Shown: positions 18,582 to 33,028 of the stretch, one piece after another
How positions within the stretch are numbered: position 1 is the first letter of the stretch
Layout: the number at the start of each line of letters is the position of its first letter
From: Magnetospirillum fulvum
GTDB lineage: Bacteria; Pseudomonadota; Alphaproteobacteria; Rhodospirillales; Magnetospirillaceae
Assembly: GCF_900108475.1 (NCBI RefSeq)
Contig: NZ_FNWO01000002.1
Location: forward strand, 330,818 to 394,817
Direction of reading: 5' to 3'
DNA length: 64,000 bases
Translations under genes and position numbers: made by a program
The notes under the pieces: generated by a model
Seen by the model: the letters and a program-made list of their open reading frames with translations, nothing else
Told to the model about the DNA's origin: nothing
Database searches by the model: none

Positions 18582-19991
18582 TCAAACGTGGATCGCCCGC
18601 CCATTGGCGGCCAGCGCCGCTTCCTTGACCGTTTCGGACAAAGTGGGGTGGGCGTGGCAGGTCCGGGCGATGTCTTCGGCCGCCGCGCCGAACTCGATCG
18701 CCAGCACGATCTCGGCGATCAGATCGCCCGCATTGGGACCGATGATATGGGCACCCAGCACCTGATCGGTGGCGGCATCGGCGAGAATCTTGACGAAGCC
18801 GTCGGTGTCGTTCATCGACCGGGCCCGGCCGTTGGCGAGGAAGGGGAATTTGCCGACAGAGTAGGCAATCCCGGCCTCCTTCAATTGCTCTTCGGTGCGA
18901 CCGACCGAGGCCACTTCCGGCCAGGTATAGACCACCGAAGGGATCGCCTCGTAATTGACGTGACCGTGCTGACCAGCCAGGATTTCGGCCAGGGCGACGC
19001 CCTCTTCCTCGGCCTTGTGGGCCAGCATCGCGCCGCCGACGACATCGCCAATCGCATAGATGCCGGGAACGCTGGTACGGAACGAGCCGTCGATCTTGAC
19101 GAAGCCGCGCTTGGTCAGGTCAACCCCCGCCGTCTCCAGCCCCAATCCCTCGACATAGGGACGGCGACCGATCGCCACCAGCACGATATCGGCCTCCAGC
19201 GTTTCGGCGGCTCCGCCTGCGGCGGGTTCGAGGGTCAGGACCGCGCCCGCCCCCTTGCGCTCGCCCGCGACCACCTTGGTCGCCAGCTTGAAGCTCATCC
19301 CCTGCTGGCCGAGCAGACGGGTCATCGTCTTCGACACTTCAAGGTCGTGGAACGGCAGGATGCGGTCGAGATACTCGACCACCGTCACTTCGGACCCCAG
19401 ACGGCTCCACACCGTGCCGAGTTCCAGCCCGATCACGCCGCCGCCGATCACCACCAGCCGCTTCGGCACCTGGGGCAGCGCCAGCGCCCCGGTCGAGGAG
19501 ACGAACACCTCTTCGTCGATGGTAAGGCCGGGCAGCGGAGTCACTTCGGACCCGGTCGCCAGCACGATCGCGCGCGCCGCCACGGTCGAGACCGCCCCGT
19601 CCGGCGCGGTCACCGTCACCTGACCGTTCCCGGCCAGCGAACCGGCACCGAGGATCCGGGTGATCTTGTTCTTCTTCAGCAGGAAGTCGATGCCCTTGGT
19701 GTTGTCGGCGACGACCTTGTCCTTGTGGGCCATCATCGCGGGCAGGTCGAGTTCGACCCCGGCGACCTTGACGCCAAAGGCTCCCAGCCCGTGGGCGGCG
19801 GTGTGGTAATGGTGCGAGGCGGTCAGCAGCGCCTTCGACGGAATGCAGCCGACATTGAGGCAGGTGCCGCCCAAGGTCGGACGCTTTTCGACGATGGCGA
19901 CCGACAATCCCAATTGGGCGGCCCGGATCGCGGCGACATAGCCGCCCGGCCCGCCGCCGATGACGACGAGATCGAAAGAAGAGTCGGACAT
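18582..19991 (-). CDS. lpd: dihydrolipoyl dehydrogenase (E3)
   Basis: The 469-residue flavoprotein reoxidises the dihydrolipoyl groups of the 2-oxoglutarate dehydrogenase E2 using NAD+. The FAD-binding GGGPGGYVAA and the redox disulphide GTCLNVGCIPSK are present, as are the NAD-binding VIGGGVIGLELG and the C-terminal catalytic histidine in HAHPTLSE. It is the last gene of the sucCDAB-lpd unit, 5 bases after odhB. This supports assignment to the 2-oxoglutarate complex rather than the pyruvate complex, although E3 may be shared. Confidence 0.96.
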   Translation of the reverse strand: MSDSSFDLVVIGGGPGGYVAAIRAAQLGLSVAIVEKRPTLGGTCLNVGCIPSKALLTASHHYHTAAHGLGAFGVKVAGVELDLPAMMAHKDKVVADNTKGIDFLLKKNKITRILGAGSLAGNGQVTVTAPDGAVSTVAARAIVLATGSEVTPLPGLTIDEEVFVSSTGALALPQVPKRLVVIGGGVIGLELGTVWSRLGSEVTVVEYLDRILPFHDLEVSKTMTRLLGQQGMSFKLATKVVAGERKGAGAVLTLEPAAGGAAETLEADIVLVAIGRRPYVEGLGLETAGVDLTKRGFVKIDGSFRTSVPGIYAIGDVVGGAMLAHKAEEEGVALAEILAGQHGHVNYEAIPSVVYTWPEVASVGRTEEQLKEAGIAYSVGKFPFLANGRARSMNDTDGFVKILADAATDQVLGAHIIGPNAGDLIAEIVLAIEFGAAAEDIARTCHAHPTLSETVKEAALAANGRAIHV

Positions 19992-19996
19992 CGGAC

Positions 19997-21184
19997 TTAG
20001 ACCTCCAGCAGCAGACGCGACGGATCCTCGATCCCGTCCTTGACCCGAACCAGGAACGACACCGCTTCGCGGCCGTCGATGATGCGGTGATCGTAGGACA
20101 GGGCCAGATACATCATCGGACGGGCGACGATGCTGCCGTCCGGCATCACCATCGGCCGCTGCTGCACCTTGTGCATCCCCAGGATCGCCGATTGCGGCGG
20201 GTTGAGGATGGGCGTGCTCATCAGCGAGCCATAGACCCCGCCGTTGGAGATGGTGAAGGTACCGCCGCTCAGGTCCGCCATCGTCAGCTTGCCGTCGCGG
20301 GCCTTCTTGCCCAGCCCGGCAATCGTCTGTTCGATCCCGGCGAACGACAATTGGTCGGCGCCGCGCACCACCGGCACCACCAGACCCTGGGGAGTGCCGA
20401 CGGCAACGCCGATATCGTAATATTTCTTATAGACCAGTTCGTCGCCCGCGATCTCGGCATTGACCGCCGGCCATTCCTTCAGCGCGGCGACGCAGGCTTT
20501 GACGAAGAAGGACATGAAGCCCAGCTTGGTCCCGTGCTTCTTCTCGAACGCGTCCTTGTACTGGTTGCGCAGGTCGAACAGCGCGGTCATGTCCACTTCG
20601 TTGAAGGTGGTCAGCATCGCGGCAGTGTTCTGCGCGTCCTTCAGACGCTCGGCGATCCGCTTGCGCAAGCGGGTCATCTTCACCCGTTCCTCGCGGCCTT
20701 CGGTCACGGCAGGAGCGGGAGCCGCCGCCGGAACCGGGGCGGCCAGCGCCGACAGCACGTCGCCCTTGGTCACCCGGCCACCCTTGCCGGTCCCGTCGAG
20801 GCTGGCGGGATCGAGCCCGCCATCGGCGGCGATCTTCTTGGCCGAGGGCATCACCGCCGGAGCGGCCGGAGCGGCAGCGGCGGGAGCCGCCGGAGCCGGA
20901 GCCGGAGCGGCGGCGGGCTTGGTCGCAGGCACGATCGGCTGGGTTCCCGCCTCGCCGATCAAGCCCAGCACCGCGCCGACGCCGACGGTGGCACCCGTCG
21001 CGACAATGATCTCGGTCAGAACGCCCGAGGCCGGTGACGGCACCTCGACGGTCACCTTGTCGGTTTCCAGTTCGACCAGCGATTCGTCGGCGCGGACGGT
21101 GTCGCCGACCGCCTTGAACCATTTGGCGACGGTGGCCTCGGTGACGGATTCGCCCAGTGTGGGAACCTTGATTTCGGTCGACAT
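19997..21184 (-). CDS. sucB: dihydrolipoyllysine-residue succinyltransferase (2-oxoglutarate dehydrogenase E2)
   Basis: The 395-residue protein has one N-terminal lipoyl domain (1-77) with the lipoylated lysine in ETDKVTVEV. An Ala/Pro hinge follows (about 85-120), then the E3-binding domain ([17 protein letters not shown]) and the catalytic acyltransferase domain ending in [16 protein letters not shown], which holds the active-site His and Asp. A single lipoyl domain is usual for OdhB. It is preceded by sucA (36 bases) and followed by lpd (5 bases). Confidence 0.96.
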   Translation of the reverse strand: MSTEIKVPTLGESVTEATVAKWFKAVGDTVRADESLVELETDKVTVEVPSPASGVLTEIIVATGATVGVGAVLGLIGEAGTQPIVPATKPAAAPAPAPAAPAAAAPAAPAVMPSAKKIAADGGLDPASLDGTGKGGRVTKGDVLSALAAPVPAAAPAPAVTEGREERVKMTRLRKRIAERLKDAQNTAAMLTTFNEVDMTALFDLRNQYKDAFEKKHGTKLGFMSFFVKACVAALKEWPAVNAEIAGDELVYKKYYDIGVAVGTPQGLVVPVVRGADQLSFAGIEQTIAGLGKKARDGKLTMADLSGGTFTISNGGVYGSLMSTPILNPPQSAILGMHKVQQRPMVMPDGSIVARPMMYLALSYDHRIIDGREAVSFLVRVKDGIEDPSRLLLEV

Positions 21185-21220
21185 GGTGGTGCTTCCCTTG
21201 ATCCTATTGTCTTTTATTTT

Positions 21221-24169
21221 CTATGCGTGCAGGCGCGACAGCTTGGTGGCGCGGCGGAACGGCTGGAACAGATCGGCCAGATCGCCGACCAGGGCTTTCT
21301 CGACGATCGCTTGCTGCTCGGCGACGTGGGTCTTGTAGAGACCGCTGGCGGGCGAGGCCGCCGCCTTGCGGCCGCAATAGACCGCCCGCTTCGCCTTCAA
21401 ATCGAGTTCTTCGCAGATAAATTCGATGCGGCGATCGACGAAGGTCCACGGCCCCATATTGGCCGGTTCCTCCTGGACCCACAGCAATTCGGCGTTGGGA
21501 TAGCGGGCAAGCTGATGCTTGATCGCATCCTTCGGCCAGGGATAAAGCTGCTCGACCCGGATGATCGCGACATCGTCGAGAGCGCGCTTGGTCCGTTCCT
21601 CCAGCAGGTCGTAATAGACCTTGCCCGAGCACAGCAGCACCCGGCGCACCTTGGCGTCGGGGATCAGGTGGCCGGTTTCGGCCAGCACCCGATAGAACCG
21701 GGTTCCGGCCTGGAACTCGTCGAGGTTGGAGACGCACAGCTTGTGCCGCAGCAGCGATTTCGGAGTCATGATGACCAGCGGCTTGCGGTAATTGCGGCGC
21801 AACTGGCGGCGCAAGGCGTGGAAGTAATTGGCCGGGGTCGAGACATTGCAGACCAGCCAATTGTCTTCGGCCGACAATTGCAGATAGCGTTCCCACCGTG
21901 CCGAACTGTGTTCCGGACCCTGGCCCTCATAGCCGTGCGGCAGCAGCAGCACCAGACCGGACATTCTGAGCCACTTCGACTCGCCCGAGGTGATGAACTG
22001 GTCGATGATGACCTGGGCACCGTTGGCGAAATCGCCGAACTGGCCTTCCCACATCACCAGCGAATTCGGCTCGACCTGGGAATAGCCGTATTCGAACGCC
22101 AGCACCGCCTCTTCCGACAGCGGGCTGTCGATCACTTCGAACCGGGCCTGTTCGGCGCGCAGATGGTTGAGCGGCTCGATCCGGGACTCGGTCTCCTGAT
22201 CGACCAGACGACAATGACGCTGCGAGAAGGTGCCGCGTCCGCAATCCTGGCCGGACAGCCGCACCGGATTGCCCTCGACCAGCAGAGTCCCGAACGCTAG
22301 CGCCTCGGCGGTGGCCCAATCAATGCCCGCCCCGGTCGCGATCATCTCGCGCTTGGCCTCAAGCTGGCGCAGCACCTTGCGGTTGACGGCAAAGCCGTCC
22401 GGCACCCGGGCCAGCCCCTCGCCGACCTCGCGCAGCAGATCGATCGGAACCCCGGTCTTTTCCTCGCGGAATTCCTCTTCGTCGGCAAGTTGGACAATGC
22501 CCTGCCATTTGCCCTCAAGCCAGTCGGCCTTGTTGACCTTGAACGATTTCGAGGCCTGGAACTCGCGCTCCAGCAACGCCTGGAAATCGGCGTAGAGGGC
22601 CTCGACCTCGTCCGCGCTCATCACCCCCTCGGCGACCAGCTTGGCCCCATAGATCGCCCGCGTCGTCGGATGGCCGCCGATCTTGCGGTACATCAGTGGC
22701 TGGGTGAAGCCGGGTTCGTCCGCCTCGTTATGGCCCTGGCGACGATAGCATTGCATGTCGATCACGACGTCGCTTTTGAATTCTTGGCGGAACTCGATCG
22801 CGATGCGGGCGACGTGCACCACCGCTTCGGGATCGTCGGCATTGACGTGGAACACCGGGGCCTGGAAGCCCTTGGCGACGTCCGAGCAATAAGGGCCGGA
22901 GCGCGAATATTGTGGCGCGGTGGTAAAGCCGATCTGGTTGTTGATGATGATGTGGAGGGTGCCGCCGGTGGCATAGCCCTTCAATTGCGACAGCAGGAAG
23001 GTTTCCGGTACGATCCCCTGACCGGCGAAGGCGGCATCGCCATGCAGGATGATCCCCAGCACGCTGGTCCGCTCGGTATCGCCGCGATGAGTCTGCTTGG
23101 CGCGGACCTTGCCGACCACCACCGGCCCGACCACCTCGAGGTGCGACGGGTTGGGCACCAGCGACAGGTGGACCACCTTGCCATCGAAATCGCGGTCGCC
23201 CGAGGTGCCAAGGTGGTACTTGACGTCGCCCGAGCCCTGGACGTCCTCGGGATGGGCGGCGTTGCCCTGGAATTCCGAGAAAATCGCCTGATAGGGCTTC
23301 TTCAGGAAGTTGGCCAGCACGTTGAGGCGGCCGCGATGGGCCATCCCCATCACCACGTCGTTGAGGCCAAGCTGGCTGCCGCGCTTTAAGATCTGCTCCA
23401 GCGCGGGGATCACCGTCTCGCCGCCTTCCAGCCCAAATCGCTTGGTCCCGGTATATTTGAGCTGAAGGAATCGTTCGAATCCTTCCGCCTCGGTCAGCCG
23501 TTCCAGGATCGCCTGCTTGCCGCGCGGGGTGAAGTCGGTGCGGTTGTGAATCGATTCGATGCGCTTTTGAATCCAGGCCTTCTGGTCCGGGTCCTGGATG
23601 TGCATGAACTCGACACCGATGCGCGCGCAATAGGTGTCGCGCAGAACCTGCATGATCTTGCGCAGACTGGCGGTTTCGAGCCCCAGCACGTTGTCGATGA
23701 AGATCTCGCGGTCGAGATCGGCATCGGTAAAGCCATAGGTGCGGTAATCGAGTTCGGGATGCGGCTCGGGAGTCGATAGCCCCAGCGGGTCCAACTCGGC
23801 CTGAAGATGGCCGCGAACGCGATAGGAGCGGATCAGCATCAGGGCGCGGATCGAATCAAGCTGGGCCTGACGGATCGCCGCCGGATCGGACGACGCAGCC
23901 GCAGCGGCGGACGCGGCCTTGGCATCCTTCTTGGCGGGCGGGGGGGCGTCGGGATCGGCGGCACCGATCACCTTGAGGTCGCGCTTGAGCGCGCCCTGAC
24001 CCTTGAAATCGCCCGCCAGCGCGCCGGGATCGTCGTGCAATTCGTGGAAGAAGCGGACCCAGGACGGGTCAACCGAGGCCGGATCGTCAAGATAACGGCC
24101 ATAGAGTTCGGCGATGAAAACGGCGTTACCGCCGCTCAGAAAGGACATTTCCTCGGAGGATCTGGACAT
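21221..24169 (-). CDS. sucA: 2-oxoglutarate dehydrogenase E1 component
   Basis: The ~982-residue thiamine-diphosphate enzyme decarboxylates 2-oxoglutarate and transfers the succinyl group to SucB. The N-terminal FLSGGNAVFIAELYGRYL is typical. GMAHRGRLNVLANFL, HLSLVPNPSHLE and HGDAAFAGQGIV are all intact, as is the C-terminal LWVQEEPANMGPW. I chose the ATG at 24169; the ATG at 24148, directly after GAGGAA, is possible. The open frame to 24262 is not supported. It is in the TCA operon between sucD and sucB. Confidence 0.95.
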   Translation of the reverse strand: MSRSSEEMSFLSGGNAVFIAELYGRYLDDPASVDPSWVRFFHELHDDPGALAGDFKGQGALKRDLKVIGAADPDAPPPAKKDAKAASAAAAASSDPAAIRQAQLDSIRALMLIRSYRVRGHLQAELDPLGLSTPEPHPELDYRTYGFTDADLDREIFIDNVLGLETASLRKIMQVLRDTYCARIGVEFMHIQDPDQKAWIQKRIESIHNRTDFTPRGKQAILERLTEAEGFERFLQLKYTGTKRFGLEGGETVIPALEQILKRGSQLGLNDVVMGMAHRGRLNVLANFLKKPYQAIFSEFQGNAAHPEDVQGSGDVKYHLGTSGDRDFDGKVVHLSLVPNPSHLEVVGPVVVGKVRAKQTHRGDTERTSVLGIILHGDAAFAGQGIVPETFLLSQLKGYATGGTLHIIINNQIGFTTAPQYSRSGPYCSDVAKGFQAPVFHVNADDPEAVVHVARIAIEFRQEFKSDVVIDMQCYRRQGHNEADEPGFTQPLMYRKIGGHPTTRAIYGAKLVAEGVMSADEVEALYADFQALLEREFQASKSFKVNKADWLEGKWQGIVQLADEEEFREEKTGVPIDLLREVGEGLARVPDGFAVNRKVLRQLEAKREMIATGAGIDWATAEALAFGTLLVEGNPVRLSGQDCGRGTFSQRHCRLVDQETESRIEPLNHLRAEQARFEVIDSPLSEEAVLAFEYGYSQVEPNSLVMWEGQFGDFANGAQVIIDQFITSGESKWLRMSGLVLLLPHGYEGQGPEHSSARWERYLQLSAEDNWLVCNVSTPANYFHALRRQLRRNYRKPLVIMTPKSLLRHKLCVSNLDEFQAGTRFYRVLAETGHLIPDAKVRRVLLCSGKVYYDLLEERTKRALDDVAIIRVEQLYPWPKDAIKHQLARYPNAELLWVQEEPANMGPWTFVDRRIEFICEELDLKAKRAVYCGRKAAASPASGLYKTHVAEQQAIVEKALVGDLADLFQPFRRATKLSRLHA

Positions 24170-24325
24170 CCTGGGAATCAACGCGGGGATCGCCCGCGCC
24201 CCTTTCACGGTTGGGCGGAGCGGCGCCGCCGGGACGCCGCCCTGGCCTGCGTCTCGAACCATCGGCGTGGCCGATGGACCCCCCGGCCCGACATTCCGAC
24301 GTCGTCGGACCGGGGAGGAACGGGA

Positions 24326-25201
24326 TCAGCCCTTCAGCAGGGCCAGCATCGTCGAGCCCAGCGCCGCCGGGGATTCGGCGACGGCGATTCCGGCCGACCG
24401 CATCGCGTCGATCTTGAAGTCGGCGGTGTCGTTGCCGCCCGAGATCACCGCACCGGCATGGCCCATGCGACGGCCCGGAGGCGCGGTCCGACCGGCGATG
24501 AAGCCGACGGTCGGCTTCTTGATCTTCGAATCGCGCAGCAGCTCGGCACCCCGAACCTCGGCGTCGCCGCCGATTTCGCCGATCATGATGATCGCCTCGG
24601 TCTCGGGATCGTCCAGGAACATTTCCAGGCTATCGACGAAGTTGGTCCCGTTGATCGGATCACCACCGATGCCGATGCAGGTGGTCTGGCCCAGACCGGC
24701 AGCGGTGGTCTGCGCCACCGCTTCATAGGTCAGGGTGCCGGAACGCGACACGATACCGACCTTGCCGCGGCGGTGGATGTGACCGGGCATGATGCCGATC
24801 TTGCACTCGCCAGGCGTGATGACGCCGGGGCAATTCGGCCCGATCAGTCGGGTCTTCGAGCCGACCAGGGCGCGCTTGACCGCCAGCATGTCGGCGACCG
24901 GAATGCCTTCGGTGATGCAGACGGCCAGCTCGATCTCGGCGTCGATCGCCTCAAGGATGGCGTCGGCGGCGAACGGCGGCGGGACATAGATCACGGTCGC
25001 GTTGCAGCCGGTGCGGGCCTTGGCCTCGGCGACGGTGTTGAACACCGGCAGGTCGAGGTGCGAGGTGCCGCCCTTACCCGGGGTGACGCCGCCGACCATC
25101 TTGGTGCCGTAGGCAATCGCCTGCTCGGAATGGAAGGTGCCCTGAGCGCCGGTAAAGCCCTGGCAGATCACCTTGGTCTCGGAATTAACGAGAACGGCCA
25201 T
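24326..25201 (-). CDS. sucD: succinyl-CoA synthetase (ligase) subunit alpha
   Basis: The 291-residue subunit binds CoA and carries the phosphohistidine. It shows the Rossmann start [18 protein letters not shown], the conserved [19 protein letters not shown], and the active-site histidine in [12 protein letters not shown]. It starts 2 bases after the sucC stop, so its ribosome-binding site lies inside sucC and the two are coupled. With SucC it makes ATP or GTP from succinyl-CoA. Confidence 0.97.
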   Translation of the reverse strand: MAVLVNSETKVICQGFTGAQGTFHSEQAIAYGTKMVGGVTPGKGGTSHLDLPVFNTVAEAKARTGCNATVIYVPPPFAADAILEAIDAEIELAVCITEGIPVADMLAVKRALVGSKTRLIGPNCPGVITPGECKIGIMPGHIHRRGKVGIVSRSGTLTYEAVAQTTAAGLGQTTCIGIGGDPINGTNFVDSLEMFLDDPETEAIIMIGEIGGDAEVRGAELLRDSKIKKPTVGFIAGRTAPPGRRMGHAGAVISGGNDTADFKIDAMRSAGIAVAESPAALGSTMLALLKG

Positions 25202-25203
25202 GA

Positions 25204-26400
25204 TTACGCAGCCTCCTTCACGGCCTTAACCACCTTTTCGGCGGCATCCGCCAGATTGTCGGCGGCAATGATGGGCAGGCCGCTCTGGGCCATGATCTTC
25301 TTGCCCAGTTCGACGTTGGTGCCTTCGAGACGAACCACCAGCGGGACATTCAGGCTGACTTCGCGCGCGGCGGCGATGACGCCCTCGGCGATGACGTCGC
25401 AGCGCATGATGCCGCCGAAGATGTTGACCAGAATGCCTTCGACGTTGGGATCGGACAGGATCAGCTTGAACGCGGTGGTGACGCGCTCCTTGGTCGCCCC
25501 GCCGCCGACATCAAGGAAGTTGGCGGGCGAGCCGCCATACAGCTTGATGATGTCCATTGTCGCCATCGCCAGACCGGCGCCGTTGACCATGCAGCCAATC
25601 GAGCCATCGAGCTTGATGTAATTGAGCGAATGACGGGCCGCTTCGAGTTCGGCCGGATCTTCCTCGGCCTCGTCACGCAGCTCTTCGACTTCCTTGTGAC
25701 GGAACAGGGCGTTGTCGTCGAAATTGATCTTGGCGTCGAGCGCGATCACGTCGCCGTCGCCCGAGACGACCAGCGGGTTGATCTCGGCGATCGACATGTC
25801 GAGATCGACGAACGCCTTGTACAGCGCACCGATGAACTTGACCGCCGAATTGACCTGCTTGCCTTCAAGACCCAGGCTGAAAGCGATCTGACGGCCGTGA
25901 TAGGCCTGGAAGCCCTGGACCGGGTCGATCGCGACCTTGGTGATCTTTTCCGGGTGATGAGCGGCAACCTCTTCGATCTCCATGCCGCCCTCGGTCGAGG
26001 CCATGATGGTGATGCGCGAGGTGGCACGGTCGATCAGCATGCCGAGATACAGTTCGCGCTTGATGTCGCAGCCCTGCTCGACATAGACGCGCTTGACCTC
26101 GCGACCGGCCGGGCCGGTCTGGGCGGTGACCAGCACCTTGCCCATGATCGCGTTGACGGTCTCTTCGACCTCTTTGATCGACTTGACGACGCGGACGCCG
26201 CCCTTGCCCGAGCTGTCGCCCAGGAAGTGGCCCTTACCGCGACCGCCCGCATGAATCTGCGCCTTGACGACCCAGACCGGGCCGCCCAGGGCTTCGGCGA
26301 CCTGACCGGCCTCGGCGGGGGTGTAAGCCACCCCCCCCTTCAGCACGGCGACGCCGTACCGGGCCAGCAATTGCTTGGCTTGGTACTCGTGGATATTCAT
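25204..26400 (-). CDS. sucC: succinyl-CoA synthetase (ligase) subunit beta
   Basis: The 398-residue ATP-grasp subunit binds the nucleotide and succinate. [17 protein letters not shown] at the start, [10 protein letters not shown], and the C-terminal [16 protein letters not shown] are all classic. Length and start are normal. It follows mdh by 24 bases and precedes sucD by 2, inside the TCA cluster. Confidence 0.97.
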   Translation of the reverse strand: MNIHEYQAKQLLARYGVAVLKGGVAYTPAEAGQVAEALGGPVWVVKAQIHAGGRGKGHFLGDSSGKGGVRVVKSIKEVEETVNAIMGKVLVTAQTGPAGREVKRVYVEQGCDIKRELYLGMLIDRATSRITIMASTEGGMEIEEVAAHHPEKITKVAIDPVQGFQAYHGRQIAFSLGLEGKQVNSAVKFIGALYKAFVDLDMSIAEINPLVVSGDGDVIALDAKINFDDNALFRHKEVEELRDEAEEDPAELEAARHSLNYIKLDGSIGCMVNGAGLAMATMDIIKLYGGSPANFLDVGGGATKERVTTAFKLILSDPNVEGILVNIFGGIMRCDVIAEGVIAAAREVSLNVPLVVRLEGTNVELGKKIMAQSGLPIIAADNLADAAEKVVKAVKEAA

Positions 26401-26424
26401 TCGTGTTTGCTCCCTGTGTTTTTT

Positions 26425-27519
<1,095 letters not shown>

Positions 27520-27616
27520 CTACGAAATATCGTTCATTCCAACGCGCTTGCAGCAAACCGGTCCGCAATGACTGGACTCGTTCGAATATACCCTACCCGG
27601 AGGGGTTTTCGCCACC

Positions 27617-30996
<3,380 letters not shown>

Positions 30997-31884
30997 TCAC
31001 GCCTGACGGGCATCGATGATGGCCCGGCGGATCGCGCGGGTCTCGGTGAATTTTTGTTGCAGAATGTCGCCCTCGCCCCAGCGGATCGCCCGCTGCAACG
31101 CGGTCAGATCCTCGGTGAAGCGCTGAATCACCTCCAGCACCGCCTCGCGGTTGCTGAGGAAGACGTCGCGCCACATCACCGGGTCGGAAGCGGCGATACG
31201 GGTGAAATCGCGAAAGCCCGAGGCCGAGAACTTGATCACTTCGTGCTGAAGGTGGCCTTCGAGATCGCTGGCGGTGCCGACGATGGTATAGGCGATCAAA
31301 TGCGGCAGATGCGAGGTGATCGCCAGCACCTTGTCGTGATGCTGCGGGTCCATGATCTCGACGTCCGAGCCGATCCGCCGCCACATGTCGGCCAGACGCT
31401 CCAGCGCCGCCTCGTCAGTGCCGGGCACCGGAGTCAGAATCTGCCAGCGCCCGACGAACAGACCGGCGACGGCGCTCCCCGGCCCGGAATGCTCGGTGCC
31501 CGCGATCGGGTGGCCGGGGATGAAATGCACCCCGTCGGGAATATGCGGCCCCAGGTCGCGCACCACCGCCTGCTTGACCGAGCCGGTATCGGTGACGATC
31601 GTGCCTGCGGTCAGATGCGGCCCGATCGCGGCACCGACCGCGTCCATCGCGCCGACCGGCACGCCGACCACCACCAGCCCCGCGCCGGGGATCGCCCGGG
31701 CGGGATCGTCGGTGGCCTCGTCAACCAGCCCCATTTCCAGGGCGACGCGGCGAGCGTCGGGGTCGATCTCCAACGCCACCAGCCGCCGGGCCAGACCGTT
31801 GCCGCGCAACGCCAGCGCCAGCGAGGCGCAGATGTGCCCGATCCCGACCAGACAGACGGTGTCGAAGGACGGCTCGTCGGTCAT
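30997..31884 (-). CDS. tyrC: prephenate/arogenate (cyclohexadienyl) dehydrogenase
   Basis: The 295-residue TyrA-family dehydrogenase oxidatively decarboxylates prephenate and/or arogenate for tyrosine synthesis. FIPGHPIAGTEHSGPGSA and the helical C-terminal half (LPHLIAYTIVG, KFSASGFRDFTRIAASDP) are typical. The dinucleotide-binding loop reads GIGHICASLA, where relatives have GxGLIGxSLA; the third glycine is a cysteine. There is no chorismate mutase domain; that activity is two genes upstream. The start overlaps the hisC stop by 4 bases. The symbol tyrC follows the cyclohexadienyl dehydrogenase usage; tyrA would also be acceptable. Confidence 0.9.
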   Translation of the reverse strand: MTDEPSFDTVCLVGIGHICASLALALRGNGLARRLVALEIDPDARRVALEMGLVDEATDDPARAIPGAGLVVVGVPVGAMDAVGAAIGPHLTAGTIVTDTGSVKQAVVRDLGPHIPDGVHFIPGHPIAGTEHSGPGSAVAGLFVGRWQILTPVPGTDEAALERLADMWRRIGSDVEIMDPQHHDKVLAITSHLPHLIAYTIVGTASDLEGHLQHEVIKFSASGFRDFTRIAASDPVMWRDVFLSNREAVLEVIQRFTEDLTALQRAIRWGEGDILQQKFTETRAIRRAIIDARQA

Positions 31885-32990
31885 CCCGCCGGTCCGTCGG
31901 CAAAGAACGCGGCCAGGGTCTCGGCCACCGCCTCGGTTTCCTCAGCATTGCCGATGGTGATCCGCAGACTATCGCCCAGACCATAGCCGACCATGCCGCG
32001 CACGATGATGCCTTTGCCGCGCAGATAGGCATCGGCGGCGCTCGCATCGCGCCCGGCCTCCTGCGGGAAGCGGACCAGCAGGAAGTTGGCGACGCTGGGC
32101 ACCACGGTCAGACCCAGCGCGGTCAGTTTCTCGGTCAGCCAGGCGCGCCACGATTCGTTGTGCGACTTGGCGCGGGCATAGTGCTCGGTGTCGTTGAAGG
32201 CGGCCAGACCGGCAACCAGCGCCGCCGACGAGACGTTGAACGGCCCACGCACCCGGTTCAGCACACCCGCGATCGTGGGCGAGCAATAGGCCCAGCCCAG
32301 ACGCAGGCCGCCCAGCGCGTAAATCTTCGAGAAGGTGCGGCAGACCACGGTGTTGTCGCCCGCATCGACGACTTCCTTGCCGCAGGAATAATCCTGCTCC
32401 GAGACGAACTCGGCATAGGCGGCGTCGATCACCAGCAACACCTCGTCGGGCAGGCCGGCGCGCAGCCGGGCCACCTCGGACTTCGGCAGATAGGTGCCGG
32501 TCGGGTTGTTGGGATTGGCCAGGAACACGATCTTGGTGCGCGGCGTCACCGCCGCCAGCAGGTTATCGACACTGGCGGTCAGGTCGATTTCCGGCGCGGC
32601 GACCGGGGTCGCGCCACAGCTTTTCGCGGCGATCGCGTACATCAGGAAGCCGTGAGCCGAATACACCACTTCGTCGCCCGGACCGGCATAGGCGCGGCAC
32701 AGCAGGCCCAGCAACTCGTCCGACCCGGCACCGCAGACGATCTGCTCGGCCTTGAAGCCGAAGCGGGCGGCAATCGCGGCCCGCAATTCCTCGGCACCGC
32801 CATCGGGATAACGGTGGATGTCGGGAGCCAGCGCCGCGAGCGCCTCCATCGCCTTGGGGCTCGGCCCCAGGGCACCCTCGTTCGAGGACAATTTGATGAC
32901 GCGGCTAACGCCCTGAAGGGCGGATTCGCCACCGACATAAGGACGGATATCCATGATGCCGGGACGGGGCGCGGGAGCGGACACGGGCAT
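31881..32990 (-). CDS. hisC: histidinol-phosphate / aromatic aminotransferase
   Basis: The 369-residue class I/II PLP aminotransferase has KLSSNEGALGPSPKAM near the N-terminus, the FLANPNNPTGTYL segment, and the PLP lysine in TFSKIYALGGLRLGWAY. HisC makes histidinol phosphate. Its place between a chorismate mutase gene and tyrC suggests that it, like many HisC paralogues, also transaminates aromatic keto acids. It is 38 bases after the chorismate mutase gene and overlaps tyrC by 4 bases. Confidence 0.93.
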   Translation of the reverse strand: MPVSAPAPRPGIMDIRPYVGGESALQGVSRVIKLSSNEGALGPSPKAMEALAALAPDIHRYPDGGAEELRAAIAARFGFKAEQIVCGAGSDELLGLLCRAYAGPGDEVVYSAHGFLMYAIAAKSCGATPVAAPEIDLTASVDNLLAAVTPRTKIVFLANPNNPTGTYLPKSEVARLRAGLPDEVLLVIDAAYAEFVSEQDYSCGKEVVDAGDNTVVCRTFSKIYALGGLRLGWAYCSPTIAGVLNRVRGPFNVSSAALVAGLAAFNDTEHYARAKSHNESWRAWLTEKLTALGLTVVPSVANFLLVRFPQEAGRDASAADAYLRGKGIIVRGMVGYGLGDSLRITIGNAEETEAVAETLAAFFADGPAG

Positions 32991-33028
32991 AACTCCTGGT
33001 TACGGCACAAAAACGGTTTTAAGTGACC

